Shown: positions 10,634-21,790 of the stretch, one piece after another | How the letters are laid out: each line of letters starts with the position of its first letter | Position numbering within the stretch: the stretch's first letter is position 1 | NCBI GenBank assembly: GCA_016858145.1 | Contig: JAEHOE010000026.1 | Location: forward strand, 992,001 to 1,056,000 | Reading direction: 5' to 3' | DNA: 64,000 bases | From: Edaphochlamys debaryana | Taxonomy: Eukaryota > Chlorophyta > Chlorophyceae > Chlamydomonadales | Notes under the pieces: generated by a model | Databases searched by the model: none | What the model was told of the DNA's origin: nothing | What the model saw: the letters and a program-made list of their open reading frames with translations, nothing else | Position numbers and translations under genes: made by a program

Positions 10634-12774
10634 CTACTGCGTGCGCCGGCGCTTAACCGCGGCTGCGTAGCCGAAGGCGCCGTGGAACTCCTTGCCCTGG
10701 GGCGGCCTGCGTCGAGGGAACCGTTGAGGCGCGGAGCGTCAGTACCGAATGCGTGCGACCACCAAGCTGGAGGAGTGCACCCCCATGCCCCGGAGATGCG
10801 GCCCCAGCACCCTAGCCTAGCGCTGGCCTTATTCCGTGGGATTTGTCGATCGGCCTCACCCGTCGGGCAGCACCGCGTTGGCCGCCATCACGAACCGCTC
10901 CTTGGCCCGCTCGTCCCTCTCCCGCTGCAGCCGCTCCGCCCGGAGCTGCTCGATGGTCTTGGGTGCAGGCGCGGCCGCAAGCAGCTTAGCCCCCGATCGT
11001 CCGGAGCCGCCCCGCCGCTCCTTTCGCGACCGGCGCTTCTCCTTGATCGACCCCCGGCTGCCCCGCTTCTCCTTGCTCCGCTTCTCCTTGCTCTTACTGC
11101 GGCTGTCCTTGCCGTCCTTGCCGCGAGACTTCGAGCGTTTGTGGCTGTGGTTGCGGCTGCGCTCGCCGTCGCGGTCGCGGTCTCGGGACTTGCTGGCGTG
11201 GCGCTTCGACTTCTTCCTCGCCTTGGAGGAGCTGGGCCGGCGTCGGGAGTCAGAGGAGTCGGGCGAGCTGGAGCGAGACCGGGAGCGGTGCCGCCGGCGC
11301 TTCCTTCGCCGTGGGCTGCCCTCGCCGTCTGACTCTTCGCTGCTGCTACTGCTGCTACTGCTACTGCTCGACGTCGACGCGGATGTCGTACTGGAGTCCG
11401 TTGAGCGGCCCGATGACGAGGATGATGACGTGGATCTGGATCCGCTGCTGCGGCCCGAGTCGCTGCTGCTCGTGCTGGCGGCAGGACCGTAGCAGAGGAG
11501 GGGGGCCTGGGCCTGGCCCGGGCCGGCGAGGGCCTGGGCCCGGCCGGAGGGCCCCGCCGCTAGAGCAGCTGGGCCCGGCGGTCCGCCCAACGCGGGCTGG
11601 GGAGGGGGCTCCTTCTTCTGGGCTTGCGCGTACCAGGGCTGCGAGGGCGTCGCAAGCGGGCAAAGGTAGCGGCGGACGGATGAGGTGGTCCAGAGGGTAG
11701 CCGCATGCAGGTCACGTGGTGTGGAGGTGCGGTCGTGTAACAGTGGTTGTGCTTTACACTGTAAGCCTTCACGGTGGACAACCAAGGTGTCCCAGCCCGC
11801 CTCACGCAACGAGCTCAGCCTTCCCCGGACTACCCCGCTGGCACCATCAAATGCGGCTCGTATCCGCCCAAGCTGCAAGACAACCGAGAAGGCCTCAAGC
11901 CCACCCTTGCACCCCCCAAGAAAACGCCGCCCAGCGCCCACCTTCTCCCCCACGAGGCCGTAGGCCAGGGCGAAGCGCTCATCGAACTTGGCGTCACTGG
12001 TGTCGGGGTCGGGGGGCAGGGGGTTGGGGTTGGGTGGGGACGTGTCGGTAGTCACAGCCCGTGTGGAGGAAGGAAACATGGACTGGCACGAAGTGAAGGT
12101 TCCAGAGACGTTGCCATGAACCAGCTACCCAAATGTGTGCCTGGGTGCAGGTGGCGCACCTGGTGTAGAAGTCGGGGTTGCCGCGGCGCTTGGCGGCGTC
12201 CTTCTGCTCCTTCTGCGGGGGTCCGGGGTGATGCGGGGTGAGGGTGCAGGTGTTGGGGGAAAGAGAACTGAGGGGTGCGCTAGAGGGACTCAGGGGCTGG
12301 GCTGGGCTGGGCGTCTCCATATTGCGGCAGCTGTGGGCTGGGCCCACGCTGGGCCCACGAGTCGCTGCGAACGAGGGAGACCTGCCTTGTTATCCCCCCT
12401 CCGCCCGTCGTCAAGCGGCGCCCTCCCTCACGCACCTCGTTCTCGGGGTGCTGAACCTTCGTCTCCTCCTCCCGCCAAAAGTTTATGTGCTGGAGGGGCG
12501 CCGGGGCTGCCTCGGCTTCAGTGCCGGCGGCCTGCCGGGCTTCCGGGACCCCGCCGGCACGCTTCACGAGCAGGTTATGACGGTGTTCCCGCTCCGCCTG
12601 CTCGTGCCGCTCCCGAGCCTCATCCTCGAGCTTCTTTGCCTTCTCCTCATCCTGCGCGACTTTGAGCTTGTTGTCGCGGTTGTAAACGTTCCAGCGCTTC
12701 TGGGGCAAGATGTTGAGCCCGCCGTGGCCTCCCATAATGTGCCCCGCCTTCCCTAGACGCGAGACTGTGGCCAA
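10634..12774 (-). CDS. LENG1: LENG1-like Cir_N domain protein with RS domain
   Basis: Five exons: 12436-12774, 12160-12212, 11942-11996, 10860-11638 and 10634-10706, about 432 residues. The N-terminus has the Cir_N signature GGHGGLNILPQKRWNVYN followed by a charged helix (DEEKAKKLEDEARERHEQ). Later come NPDFYT, KFDERFALAYGLVGEK and PWYAQAQKKEPP, and near the end the LENG1-type IEQLRAERLQRERDERAKE. The last exon encodes PPQGKEFHGAFGYAAAVKRR; it restores the frame only if the GGGTGAGG at 10856-10861 is used as a splice donor rather than read as a stop. Between the conserved blocks sits a long Ser/Arg/Lys-rich segment (SRSRSS, KRSKSRGKDGKD, KEKRSK), typical of nuclear splicing factors. Likely nuclear and mRNA-processing related. 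ATG at 12774 gives the longest form; ATG at 12735 (MGGHGGLN) is the likely alternative. Confidence 0.87.
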
Positions 12775-13117
12775 GTAGGCTCAGAAGCGCGGGCAAAGTT
12801 GGTTCAGGTGCTTGAGTGCTGATGTTGCATCGCGACACGCGGGCATTAGGGCAAGTAAGACGCGCACAGCACCGACACAGACTATGTACAGTACTTCTGT
12901 ATTTGTATTATTACCTATGCCGTCTCGGACGCTATGAAAGAAGGCCATTTGTAGCCTAAAAGCAATGTTGCTGGCCATCGACGCCACATTCCAGCGCCTA
13001 CTGATGGCGCCAAACGCTTCAGCTATATGTCCAAGTGCCCCCGTGGCTGGGCTGGGCTCGAGCCTGGGCGCTGACTGGCGTTCATGCTGCCATTAACAAG
13101 CTGAAGCTGCTCCCTCG
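12775..13117. promoter_or_regulatory. Shared 5' region of LENG1 and TTLL genes
   Basis: 343 bp separate the divergent start codons; a bidirectional promoter is inferred. The stretch is visibly AT-richer than its surroundings near 12880-12970. No defined motif is recognised. Confidence 0.5.
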
Positions 13118-16100
13118 ATGCTGGAAATCTATGAGGTCTTTGACCTCAACAACGATGAGCTCGTGGAGCAGCTGGCTAGCCTGGAGCAGCAGCTGCGGGC
13201 GGCCACGAGTATCGGGCAGCAAGTCCAGTGAGTCGCCGGAGCCGCGCCCCTGCCGCTGTCTACCCCTACCCCTACCCCTCTGCCCCCACGCCTTGCTACC
13301 CGTACCTCGCCACCCTGCCACTAAAACTGTGCTCCTTGCTTGACCTTGCCAGGCTCAAGCTCCTGCACGACACCGTCAAGCAGGAGCTGGTCGAGCGGGG
13401 CGTGTCGAACCGCCTGTACCAGCAGCTCGCCCCCGCGCCACCCCCTCCGCCACCCCAGCCCATCATCCAGCAGGCGGTCCAGCCGGTAGCAGCACTCTAC
13501 TCCTTCGGGTCCTTCGGGGGTGGCGGTGGCGGTGGAGGGCATCAGCAGGTGGTGGTCGTGCCCCCCCCTCCGGCACCCTCCCACGCTCCCGGCCATGCGC
13601 CCCACGCAGCGGCGGGCCACTCCGCCCACCACGCTCCTCAGCCTGCAGCGCTGCCGACGTCCCCGCGGGCAACCGCACCCAGCCACCCGCCCGCACGCCA
13701 GCCGCAGCCGCCCTCGCCGGCCCCGGCCCCGCCTCCGCCCCAGCCCGCCGTGCCGAAGTCGCCCGCAGCTGCCACGCCCAGCCGTCCTGCCGCCCCACCA
13801 GACTCGCTCATCCGATTTTATGATGTCCCCTCGGCACGCACTCCCGTTCCAGCGCCCGCCAAGCCAGCCCCTCCTCCGCCACCGCCGCTTGCCCGGGTAC
13901 ACTCGAGCAGCGGGGATGAGTCTATCGAGGAGGACACGGAGGACAGCCCGGCGGTCACCCCATCCTCCGCAACAGCGCTGGCGGCAGCGGGGGAAGCAGG
14001 CGCCGGGCTCATGTCACCGGGGGCGGAGAGCAGCTCGGCGGCTGCGGCTGGTGAGGCGCCCGCAGCGCCCCCTACCAAGCAGCTGACGCCGTGGGAGGCT
14101 TCCATGCTGGCGTTCCAGGAGGAGCAGCGGAAGCTGCGCAAGGTGAGGGGTTGCAGGTCATGGGCTAGGGGCTCGCTCTTCGTGGCATTGTCTTTCGTGA
14201 ATCTTGTCTCTCGTGGATCAACCTTGAACCCCGAAGCACGGGCTCCTCGGGTTTGTAAGGTGCGCTCCTTCTGGGCACCGAGGCGCTGCCCCGCTGGGTT
14301 GTTCGTCGCCTGCAGGCTCGGAAAGCCATCCGCAAAGGGCCCCAGAAGCCGACGCCCCGCAAGCCCTCGGCCGTGCTTGTCCCGCACGCCCCCCACGCGG
14401 CGCCCAGTCTGGCGGCGGAGGCCTCCCACGGCAGCAACTGCTCCCGTCCCGGTGGCCGCCCGCCCCGGCCCTCCGCCTCTGGCAGCATCGGCGCGCCTTC
14501 GCCAGGGCCCCGCTCTGCCCAGGCCCACCCACCCACCCACGTACACGCACACGTGGGGCAGCACGCTGCGGGGCACCACGAGGCAGTGCCGGGGCGGGGG
14601 CCGGGGGCTGCGGGCGCGTCGTCGCCACATGGCGCGGCGGCCCTTGCGGCGGGGTCGTCGGTTGCGGGGCGGACGTGCCCCGTCGCTGGCGCCAAGCCGG
14701 CAGGTACGGGAGGCGTAGGGGCAGCGGCGGGTGGGGCACGAGCTGCCAGCGCCGCTCCAACGGGGGGCTCAGTGCCGGCCGGAGCTGCGGCGGGTGCAGC
14801 TGGGACGGGTGGGAAGGCCTCGAGCGCGAATGGTGCCCCGCCGGCGGCGCCAGCTCCCCCGCCGAAACCCTCCTCTGCACCGCCGTCCGTGCCCGCGGCC
14901 GTGGCGGCAGCGGCAGCCGCCAAGGCTGCGGCCAAGGCGCCAGCGGCCGCCGTTGCGCCGCCTCCTGTGGCAGCGTGGGCGGAGGCGGACGTGGACGGAG
15001 TGCCGGAGGAGCACGGGCTGGCGGCCAGGGCGGAGCCTGAGAGGCAGGAGGCGGCGGCTGCGGCCGCTGCTGCGGCTGCGAACCGGCTGCGTGTGCCGTC
15101 GGCACCGGAGAGCGTCCAGGTGAGTGCGGATACACCCGTCCTCTGTTGGGGTTGCTGCTACAGTTGACGGGCTGCCTTGTCTCACACTTTACGGATGCCA
15201 ACTCCTCCTCCGCTGCTGCTACCGCATTGATGGGCTGCATTTGCTGATACGTTAACAGCCCGCGTGCGTTTCGCAGACCGACGAGGAGTCATCAGACGTC
15301 CTGGCGGCCACGATGCATGAGGCCGCGGAGGCGGCCGCCGCCGCCCGCGCCGCCGCCGGCAGCGGCACTGAGTCAGACACAGACTCTGTCCCTGAGTCCA
15401 TCAGCTCAGACGCCGCACCCGACCGCAAACCAGTAAAGCCACAACCTTCCCAGCAGCCACCCGCCAAGCCATGGTCTGCACCCAACGGAGCCGGCGGCGC
15501 TGGCGCTGCAAAGCCCGCGGCAGCTGCGGCCGCGCCGGCTCGCATCGTCAGCAGCAGCAGTAGCAGCAGCGATGGCGACGAAAGCGAGTATGAGTCCGAC
15601 GGCGGTGACGGGTTCGGGTCGCCGTCGGGGCGCGGCGGCAAGACGGCGGCGCAGCGGGTGGAGGACGAAGAGGAGACGCGGAGGCGCGACGTGGCGGCGG
15701 CGGCACGGGCGGCCATCCAGGGGCGCAGCGCGGCGGAGCCGGGGGTCGTGAATCCAGGTGCGGCCTCGAGGGCTCAGTCGCAAGCCTGTGTTTCGGTTGG
15801 CGTGCAGGAACATGGGTGTGGTGCTGTTGTCCTTGAGCTCGAGCGCTAAGTCAGGGGCTCTCCAGGGCCGCGCGGGGTCCAAGGCCAAAGCGCTAAGCGT
15901 ATGCGCACCAGTGCGCGGCTGTGCTCACCCTTTCGTCGCTCATCACAATTTCGAACGTTGCCCTGCCCTCCACAGGCCTGGCGGTGCTTGCCCGCGCGGC
16001 CGCCAACGCGGGCCCAGCGCTCAAGGTCGACCGTTGGGCGGACTGGGACCTGGCGGGCCCGCTTGGGCCCGAGGGCGGCGACTCGCTCTCGGCCTGGGCC

Positions 16101-19100
16101 ACCAACCCCGACGACGACCCCATGCTGCGGGGCCACCTGGCGGGCCTCAGGGCGGCCGGTGCGGGCCCACACCAGGCCCCGCCGGAGTCCCTCGTACAGG
16201 GCCCCACGGGCGCGCATGGTCTGGCGGTGGCGCCACAGCACGGCCCGTCAGGAGCGCAGCACGCGCCGCACGGGGCTGCACCGCCAGGCGCGCAGCACGG
16301 GGCCACTGCCGCGCGGGGATCGGGGCTGGGGATCGGGACAGGCGGCGGCTGGCCGCTGTCGCGGCCGGGGTCGCGCGCGACCGCGGCGGCGACGGCGACG
16401 GAGGCGGGCAGCTCGCGGGCCGGCAGCGCTTCCAGCGGCGGCGGCGGCGGAGGCCGGGGCGACCGCCGTGGCAGTAGCAGCAGTAGCAGCGGTGAGAGCG
16501 ACAGCGATGCGCCGGCCCCGGTATCGGCCGCGCCGACCCCGGCCCGGCCCAAGCCGCCGTCGCCGCTGCCTCGGTCCGGCGTTGTACCCAAGGGCGCGTC
16601 GCCGGCCGCGGCTGTGGCCTCCGCCTCGTCCGCCCCCGCTGCGGTAGCTACCGCCGCCGCCCCTGCCGCCCCAGCGGTACCCTCTGCGCCATCTCCATCG
16701 CCGCCAAGCGGCCCGGCCAACGCAAACGGGACCGGGTCTCCAGCCGCCTCCGGCGGCCCCGGTGCGCCTCGCAGACCGCCCCTGGCGCCCTCCGCCGCCG
16801 CCCAAGCCTCGCCGCCACCCTCGCTCCCGCCCAAGCCAGGGCTACCCCGGGGCGGCTCCTCCGGCAGCCTCTCCACATCCGCTGAGCCCAACCCCGCCGC
16901 CGCCTATTTACAGCACTTTGGCGCCTTCCAAGAGATCTTCACCGCCTGCTACACCGGCGCTCCGGCCACAGCGCTCGACACCGCGGCTCTGGCGGCGGCG
17001 GCCGCCGCTGGCGGCGCTGCCGCGGCGTCAGCTGCCGCCGCCTCCGTCAGCCGCCCGTCCTCGCGCATGGCAGGGTCCGGCGGCGCCGCGGCGGCGGCTG
17101 CCGCCGCCGCCAGCCTGGATCTGGGCGAGCGTTACGCCAGCCTCTTGGCGCGATGCGAGGCGTGGCAGGCCAAGCTCCGGCAGATGGCGGCGGCGGCGCC
17201 GTCCCCGCCAAGCCGGGCGCCCCCCACCCCTCCCCCGCCCACCCCTTCCGCGTCATCGTCACCCTCTGCACCCGCCTCCTCACCCGCCGCCGCGACCGCG
17301 ACCGCGACCGCTCAGCTTCCCAAGCGTTACGTCGCCGTCTTCGACGACACGGCACACCCGGAGGTACGAGAAGTAGTCATGGCGGCCCTCCGCCTGCTGG
17401 AGCCGTCGGGCTGGGCCCTGGACCCCGCTGACCAAGTCACGGAGCCCGCCAAGCCAGACACAAACCCCGACGACCCAGATCCCGGCGGCGGCGCCGGCGG
17501 CGGCGGCGGCAGCGGTCCCAACAGTGGCGCCTCGTCCCTCGCCAACACACGGCCCTCTACCGCGGCCTCAGCGAGCATTCTCAGCGGCGGGGGGCCGGGG
17601 AGCGGCGGCGGGGGCGGGGGCGGGCGCTGCCACCTGTGGAATGTGCTGTGGAGCTGGAGCGTTAAGACGCGGGCGCCTGCGGGCGAGCTGCTGACGTGGC
17701 AGCGCGTCAACCACTACGCCGAGGCCCGGCAGCTGACGCGCAAGGACCTGCTCAAGAAGCACCTGGCGAGGTACCAGGTGGGTGCATTGGGTTGGCGGGG
17801 CATGGGGGATGGAGGGTGCGTGCTTGCAGGGCCGTGGCGTAGGGGTCGTCGGGACGCGACCGCGGGTGTGTGTGCAGCCGTGTGGATGTGGGTGCGGGTT
17901 GGGTTGGGTTGGGTTGGCGGGGCATGGGGTGTGTGGGGTGCGTGCGTTAGGTGCACAATTCTTGGTGGCGAGTTGTTTTTCATCAGGGGGGGTAGCCGTT
18001 GTCCCTCCCCGGCCCTCGGCTTGGCGGCGGCGTCAGCTGCTGCGCCGGATTAGCCTACCCGGCCCCCCCCTGGCCCGCATGCCTGTCGCTCTACCGCCTC
18101 ACAAGCCCATAACCCTGGCAATGGTTTCCCCTAAGCTCACATCACCACGACCTTTCTCCAAGTTTAACATCACCACCACCACCAACAACAACAACAACAA
18201 CGCCCGCGCTTCCTCCACCCCCACCCGCCAGGCCATGCACAACACGGGCCGCTCCGCAGCGCTGTTCGACCGCCTCACGCCCACCACCTTCGTGCTGCCC
18301 AAGGAGGCGGCGGCCTTCGAGGAGGCTTACGTAAGGGCGCTGCACGGCGTGGAGCCCACGTGCGTCCAGGTGAACGGGGCGGCTGAGAGATGGGGGCGAA
18401 GGGGTGCAGCGGGGGCCGCGTTTTGTGGGCAGGGAAAGAGCCGTGGCAGCCAGACCCCTGCTCCTCCCCCCGGCACCCGTCAAGCGTGATCTGGGATCTC
18501 TGATGTTAGTACTGCGACACGTTGCGTCGTGACGAAGGCCCCACGTTACCCGAAGCTGTCATTAGGACGTCACGGCCTGTACGCGCTAGTGGGGGCGGGG
18601 GCCTTCAAGACGTGTCTGGCGCCGTCGCCGTTCCACGACCGCCTGCTGAAGCTACGACGGCCGTTGCCTGGCTAGTTCTGCCGGCCTTGGGCGCACGCCC
18701 GCCTGCACCGCGTGGGCAGCGACCCACGGCGCGGTGTTGGGGAGTGTGCAGAGGGCCCCCGGAAACTTCGCCCAGCGCAACAGCTGGAGCTGAGTTTGTA
18801 GACACCAGTGTATTCATGTTGACAAGGTTGGGCTGCGCTCTCGCGGGTCGCCCACCTGTCCCAGTCGCAGCATTCATCAACGGGCCGTCACGACGGCCGC
18901 CAATAGCCTCCCGCGCTCAAGGACCATGATCCGGAGCCTCTGATACTTGTAACGCGACGCGTTGTTTTGCTACGAAGGTCGCAGGAGCCCGATATGGCCG
19001 CACTTTGCCGGAAGCTGTCCCAGAGCTGTCCCCGCTTAGAGTGCTTTGAGCAGTAGGGCTTCACGGCCTGTACACGCTGGTGTGGCTGAGGCGCGGCCGG

Positions 19101-21790
19101 GCTGCAGCACACGAGGCTAAACTTGAATACCGCTGGTTCCAGCGCTCAACAGGGCCAACCCCGCCTCTGTTTCTCTGTCTCAGCATACCAAGACATAGTC
19201 AATAGTCATGTCTCGCTGCTAGGAACGATCAGAACGACGCTAGGGGCAACGGCGGTCAGAAGGAGCGTCCGGCGGGGGGCATGTTTTAGGGAGCAATGCT
19301 CACGCTTCGCGAGGCCCGGCCGACTGTGCGACGTGTAGGCGGTGTTACCGGCCGAAGCGTTCGCCGGGTGTGCCTTGCGCAGTTTGCAAACCGCGCCCAG
19401 CGCTGTTGCTGGCGCTACTAGCCGATGTGCACTGGGCTTGCCACACGCTAACTCATTCCCACCCCATCCCCGCTCCATCCCAACCCCACAGCCCATGGGC
19501 CTGAACCTGTGGATCCAGAAGCCGGTGGGGCTGTCTCGCGGCCGCGGCATAAGCCTTCTGAATTCCGTGCGCCAGGTCAATACGGAGGAACCCATGGTGG
19601 TGCAGAGGTGCGTGGCGGCTGCGGGCGGGGTGCGGGTACGGGCGGGTTCGTGGTGTGGGCATGACGGTGGTGTGCAGGCAAGAGGAAGTGGGGATTCGTT
19701 GGGCTGTCGTCGTGGTGGGGGATCAGGCAGGGATCGACGCGCGCGGGTGCGGGCAACAGAAACGAGTTGCAAGAAGGGCGTGGGGTGGTCGTGGTGGAAG
19801 GGTCCCTTCCGCTCAACGCTCCGCTCCGGGCCGGCTGCTGCTGGGTTGCTCACTAGCAGCAATTGGATACAGCCGTTTGTGGTACCAGGGTGCTTTTGCG
19901 CCTCTGCTCATTCCGCGGCCCCTCTGCCCCCTCCTCCCCCCAGGTACCTGACCGACCCCCTGCTGGTGCACGGCCACAAGTTCGACCTGCGCCTGTACGT
20001 GCTGGTGACCAGCTTCAACCCGCTGGAGGCGTGGATGCACGAGGAGGGTTTCGCCAGGTGCGGGGGCGCACGCAGTGGAACACGGCACACTGCGTAGGCC
20101 CTCGCTCCCCTCTGCCTACCAGCCGGTAGCATCTCCTCCTCCACCTGGTGCTTGCTTGCGGCAGCCACGGTGTGCCACGGTGACTTTCTTTGTTAATCCA
20201 CTCCCGCCTTGTCAACCGGTCTCGGCGCCCGCAGGTTTACGACGCTGCCGTACACGCTGGACGAGTCGCAGCTGGACAACATGCACGTGCACCTGACTAA
20301 CTCTTCCGTACAGAAGACGCGGGCGGAGGCCGGGCTGCTGCCTGACTTTCTCAAGGCGGCGGGTAGGGACGCGCGTGGCCGGGGATTGACGTGGAATTTG
20401 CGGCAGGGATATGACAAGACCATTGGTGCCGCCGAGATGAACCGTCTGTAGCGCACGGGCGAGTTGCATTGGCAGCGCTGGTGGGCGGCGCGGGGGCCGC
20501 TGCACGGGGGAGGTTGTCTCTGGCTCCCTTGCTGCCTCACGGCTTGTCGTGTCCTGTACACTGCCCGCCCCCCACCCAGCCTTCTTCTTCACCCACTCCA
20601 TGTATCCGCTCCCCCCCCCAGACCCGCCCGGGGGCTCCAAGACGAGTCTGGCCACGCTGCGGCGGCTGCTGTCGGGGCAGGGCGTGGACTGGGCCCTGCT
20701 GTGGGGCCGCATCGCCGAGGTCGCCACCGCCACGCTCTACGCGGCGCAGGACGCCATCCCGCACTCGCCCAACGCCTTCGAGCTGTACGGCTTCGACGTC
20801 ATGATAGACGCCGAGCAGAAGGCGAGCGGGGGGCGTTAGGGAGCGGCCTGGCTGGGATTGGGGTGGAGAGGATGCAGGCAGGGTGCGGTTGCTGGGGGGC
20901 TATTTGATGTTCTCCTTCGGGATCTGTCAGTGGAGGGGCGCACAGGGGCAGCTGCCGCGCCCGACTGCGGGCTTGCGGCTATGGCTGCGCCGAACGAGCG
21001 TTCGACAACGCACAACAACCCTGCATCACCGCTCGCGTTTCCTCCCTCAGCCCTGGCCACGCGCCACTGCCTCTCCTTTGTGCCCCACCCCGTCTTACTC
21101 GCCCTCCTCCCTCCCAACCTCCCTCCCCCCCCCTCTCCCCCTCCAGGTGTGGCTGCTGGAGGTCAACAGCTCCCCCTCCATGGGCCTCGACACGCCCCTG
21201 GACCGCGCCACCAAGCCGCGCCTCATCGCCGACGTCCTGGAGCTCCTGGCGCCCCTGGCCTTTGACCGGGAGGCCCTGGCGGGGGTGCTGAGGGCGCGCG
21301 CCGCGACAGGTGGGTGCAGGGGCGGGAAGGGGCGGGGCCTGGCGAGGAGCTGGAGGTGCGAGGGGGGGTCGGGGGCGGGGGGAGGGGAGGGGTTTGAGGA
21401 GAGGGGCGCAGGAGTGAGGGCGAGCAGGAGGCGGCTGGGAGGGTTAGGTGAGGGGCGAGGGGGACGGGATTGAGGGCGTTTAGGGGCAGGGTGAAGGAGG
21501 GGGGGGGGGTTGGTGTGGTGTGGTCGTGATGTGGAGAGCGCTGATTTGTGCTTGCCCCCGATCGCCTCTGCGCAGGTCGAGGCAGCCGACGTGGCGCGGC
21601 GGGGCTGCTGAGCGGGACTGTGAGCGAGGAGCGGGAGTGGTGCTGCGCCGATCTGCAAGCCGTCCTGGGAGGCAACCTGCCGCGGCGCTACGGGGAGAAG
21701 CCCCGCCAGCTCGGGGGCTTCAAGACGTGTTTGGCGCCGTCGCCGTTCCACGACCGCCTGCTGAAGCTGCGACGGCCGTTGCCTGGCTAG
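13118..21790 (+). CDS. Tubulin tyrosine ligase-like (TTLL) enzyme with ~1,100-residue low-complexity N-terminus
   Basis: Twelve exons: 13118-13227, 13353-14142, 14316-15119, 15277-15757, 15976-17777, 18232-18330, 19492-19607, 19944-20057, 20235-20362, 20622-20821, 21147-21309 and 21576-21790, about 1,673 residues. A short acidic/coiled start ([19 protein letters not shown]) leads into long Pro/Ala/Ser/Gly-rich sequence. The TTL fold begins near [16 protein letters not shown] and [10 protein letters not shown]. Core motifs are [29 protein letters not shown] (ATP loop), [42 protein letters not shown] and [12 protein letters not shown] (Mg-binding E and N). It resembles the TTLL1/TTLL9 glutamylase group most, so glutamylation of axonemal or cytoplasmic tubulin is likely but unproven. 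The exon ending at 18330 could instead end at 18369 (in frame, +13 residues). The intron after 20821 needs a GC donor. Intron 18331-19491 contains a copy of this gene's own 3' end. Confidence 0.9.
18180..18201 (+). repeat. ACC/AAC trinucleotide microsatellite
   Basis: A run of ACC changing into six or more AAC units just upstream of the acceptor of the TTLL exon at 18232. Intronic, no function inferred. Confidence 0.8.
18484..18598 (+). repeat. Degraded older copy of TTLL 3' flank
   Basis: Diverged and internally deleted match to 18930-19085 and 22049-22200. Shared landmarks are the GATC...CTCTGAT start, CGACACGTTGCGTCGTGACGA, CCGAAGCTGTC and CACGGCCTGTACGCGCTAGT. It abuts the younger copy at 18599, so the region looks like the end of an earlier repeat unit. 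Confidence 0.7.
18599..19445 (+). repeat. Intronic direct copy of TTLL last-exon tail and 3' UTR (copy A)
   Basis: About 847 bp, in the same orientation as and roughly 96-97% identical by eye to 21713-22556. It starts inside coding sequence, so it carries the last 24 codons ([15 protein letters not shown]...), the TAG stop, the 3' UTR and the TGTAA signal at 18948-18952. It ends at GCCACA. It sits in the intron between the exons ending at 18330 and starting at 19492. Read in frame from the upstream exon it is preceded by a stop, so it is not an obvious alternative terminal exon. Confidence 0.92.

Noticed and set aside
17880..17925. GGGTT repeats as possible interstitial telomere sequence
   Set aside because: Only three units, not matching TTTAGGG or TTTTAGGG telomere repeats; part of a locally duplicated intron segment.
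18540..18680. Alternative terminal TTLL exon within intronic copy A
   Set aside because: No acceptor joins the upstream exon to the copy in the frame of the duplicated codons, and read-through meets a stop before the copy.
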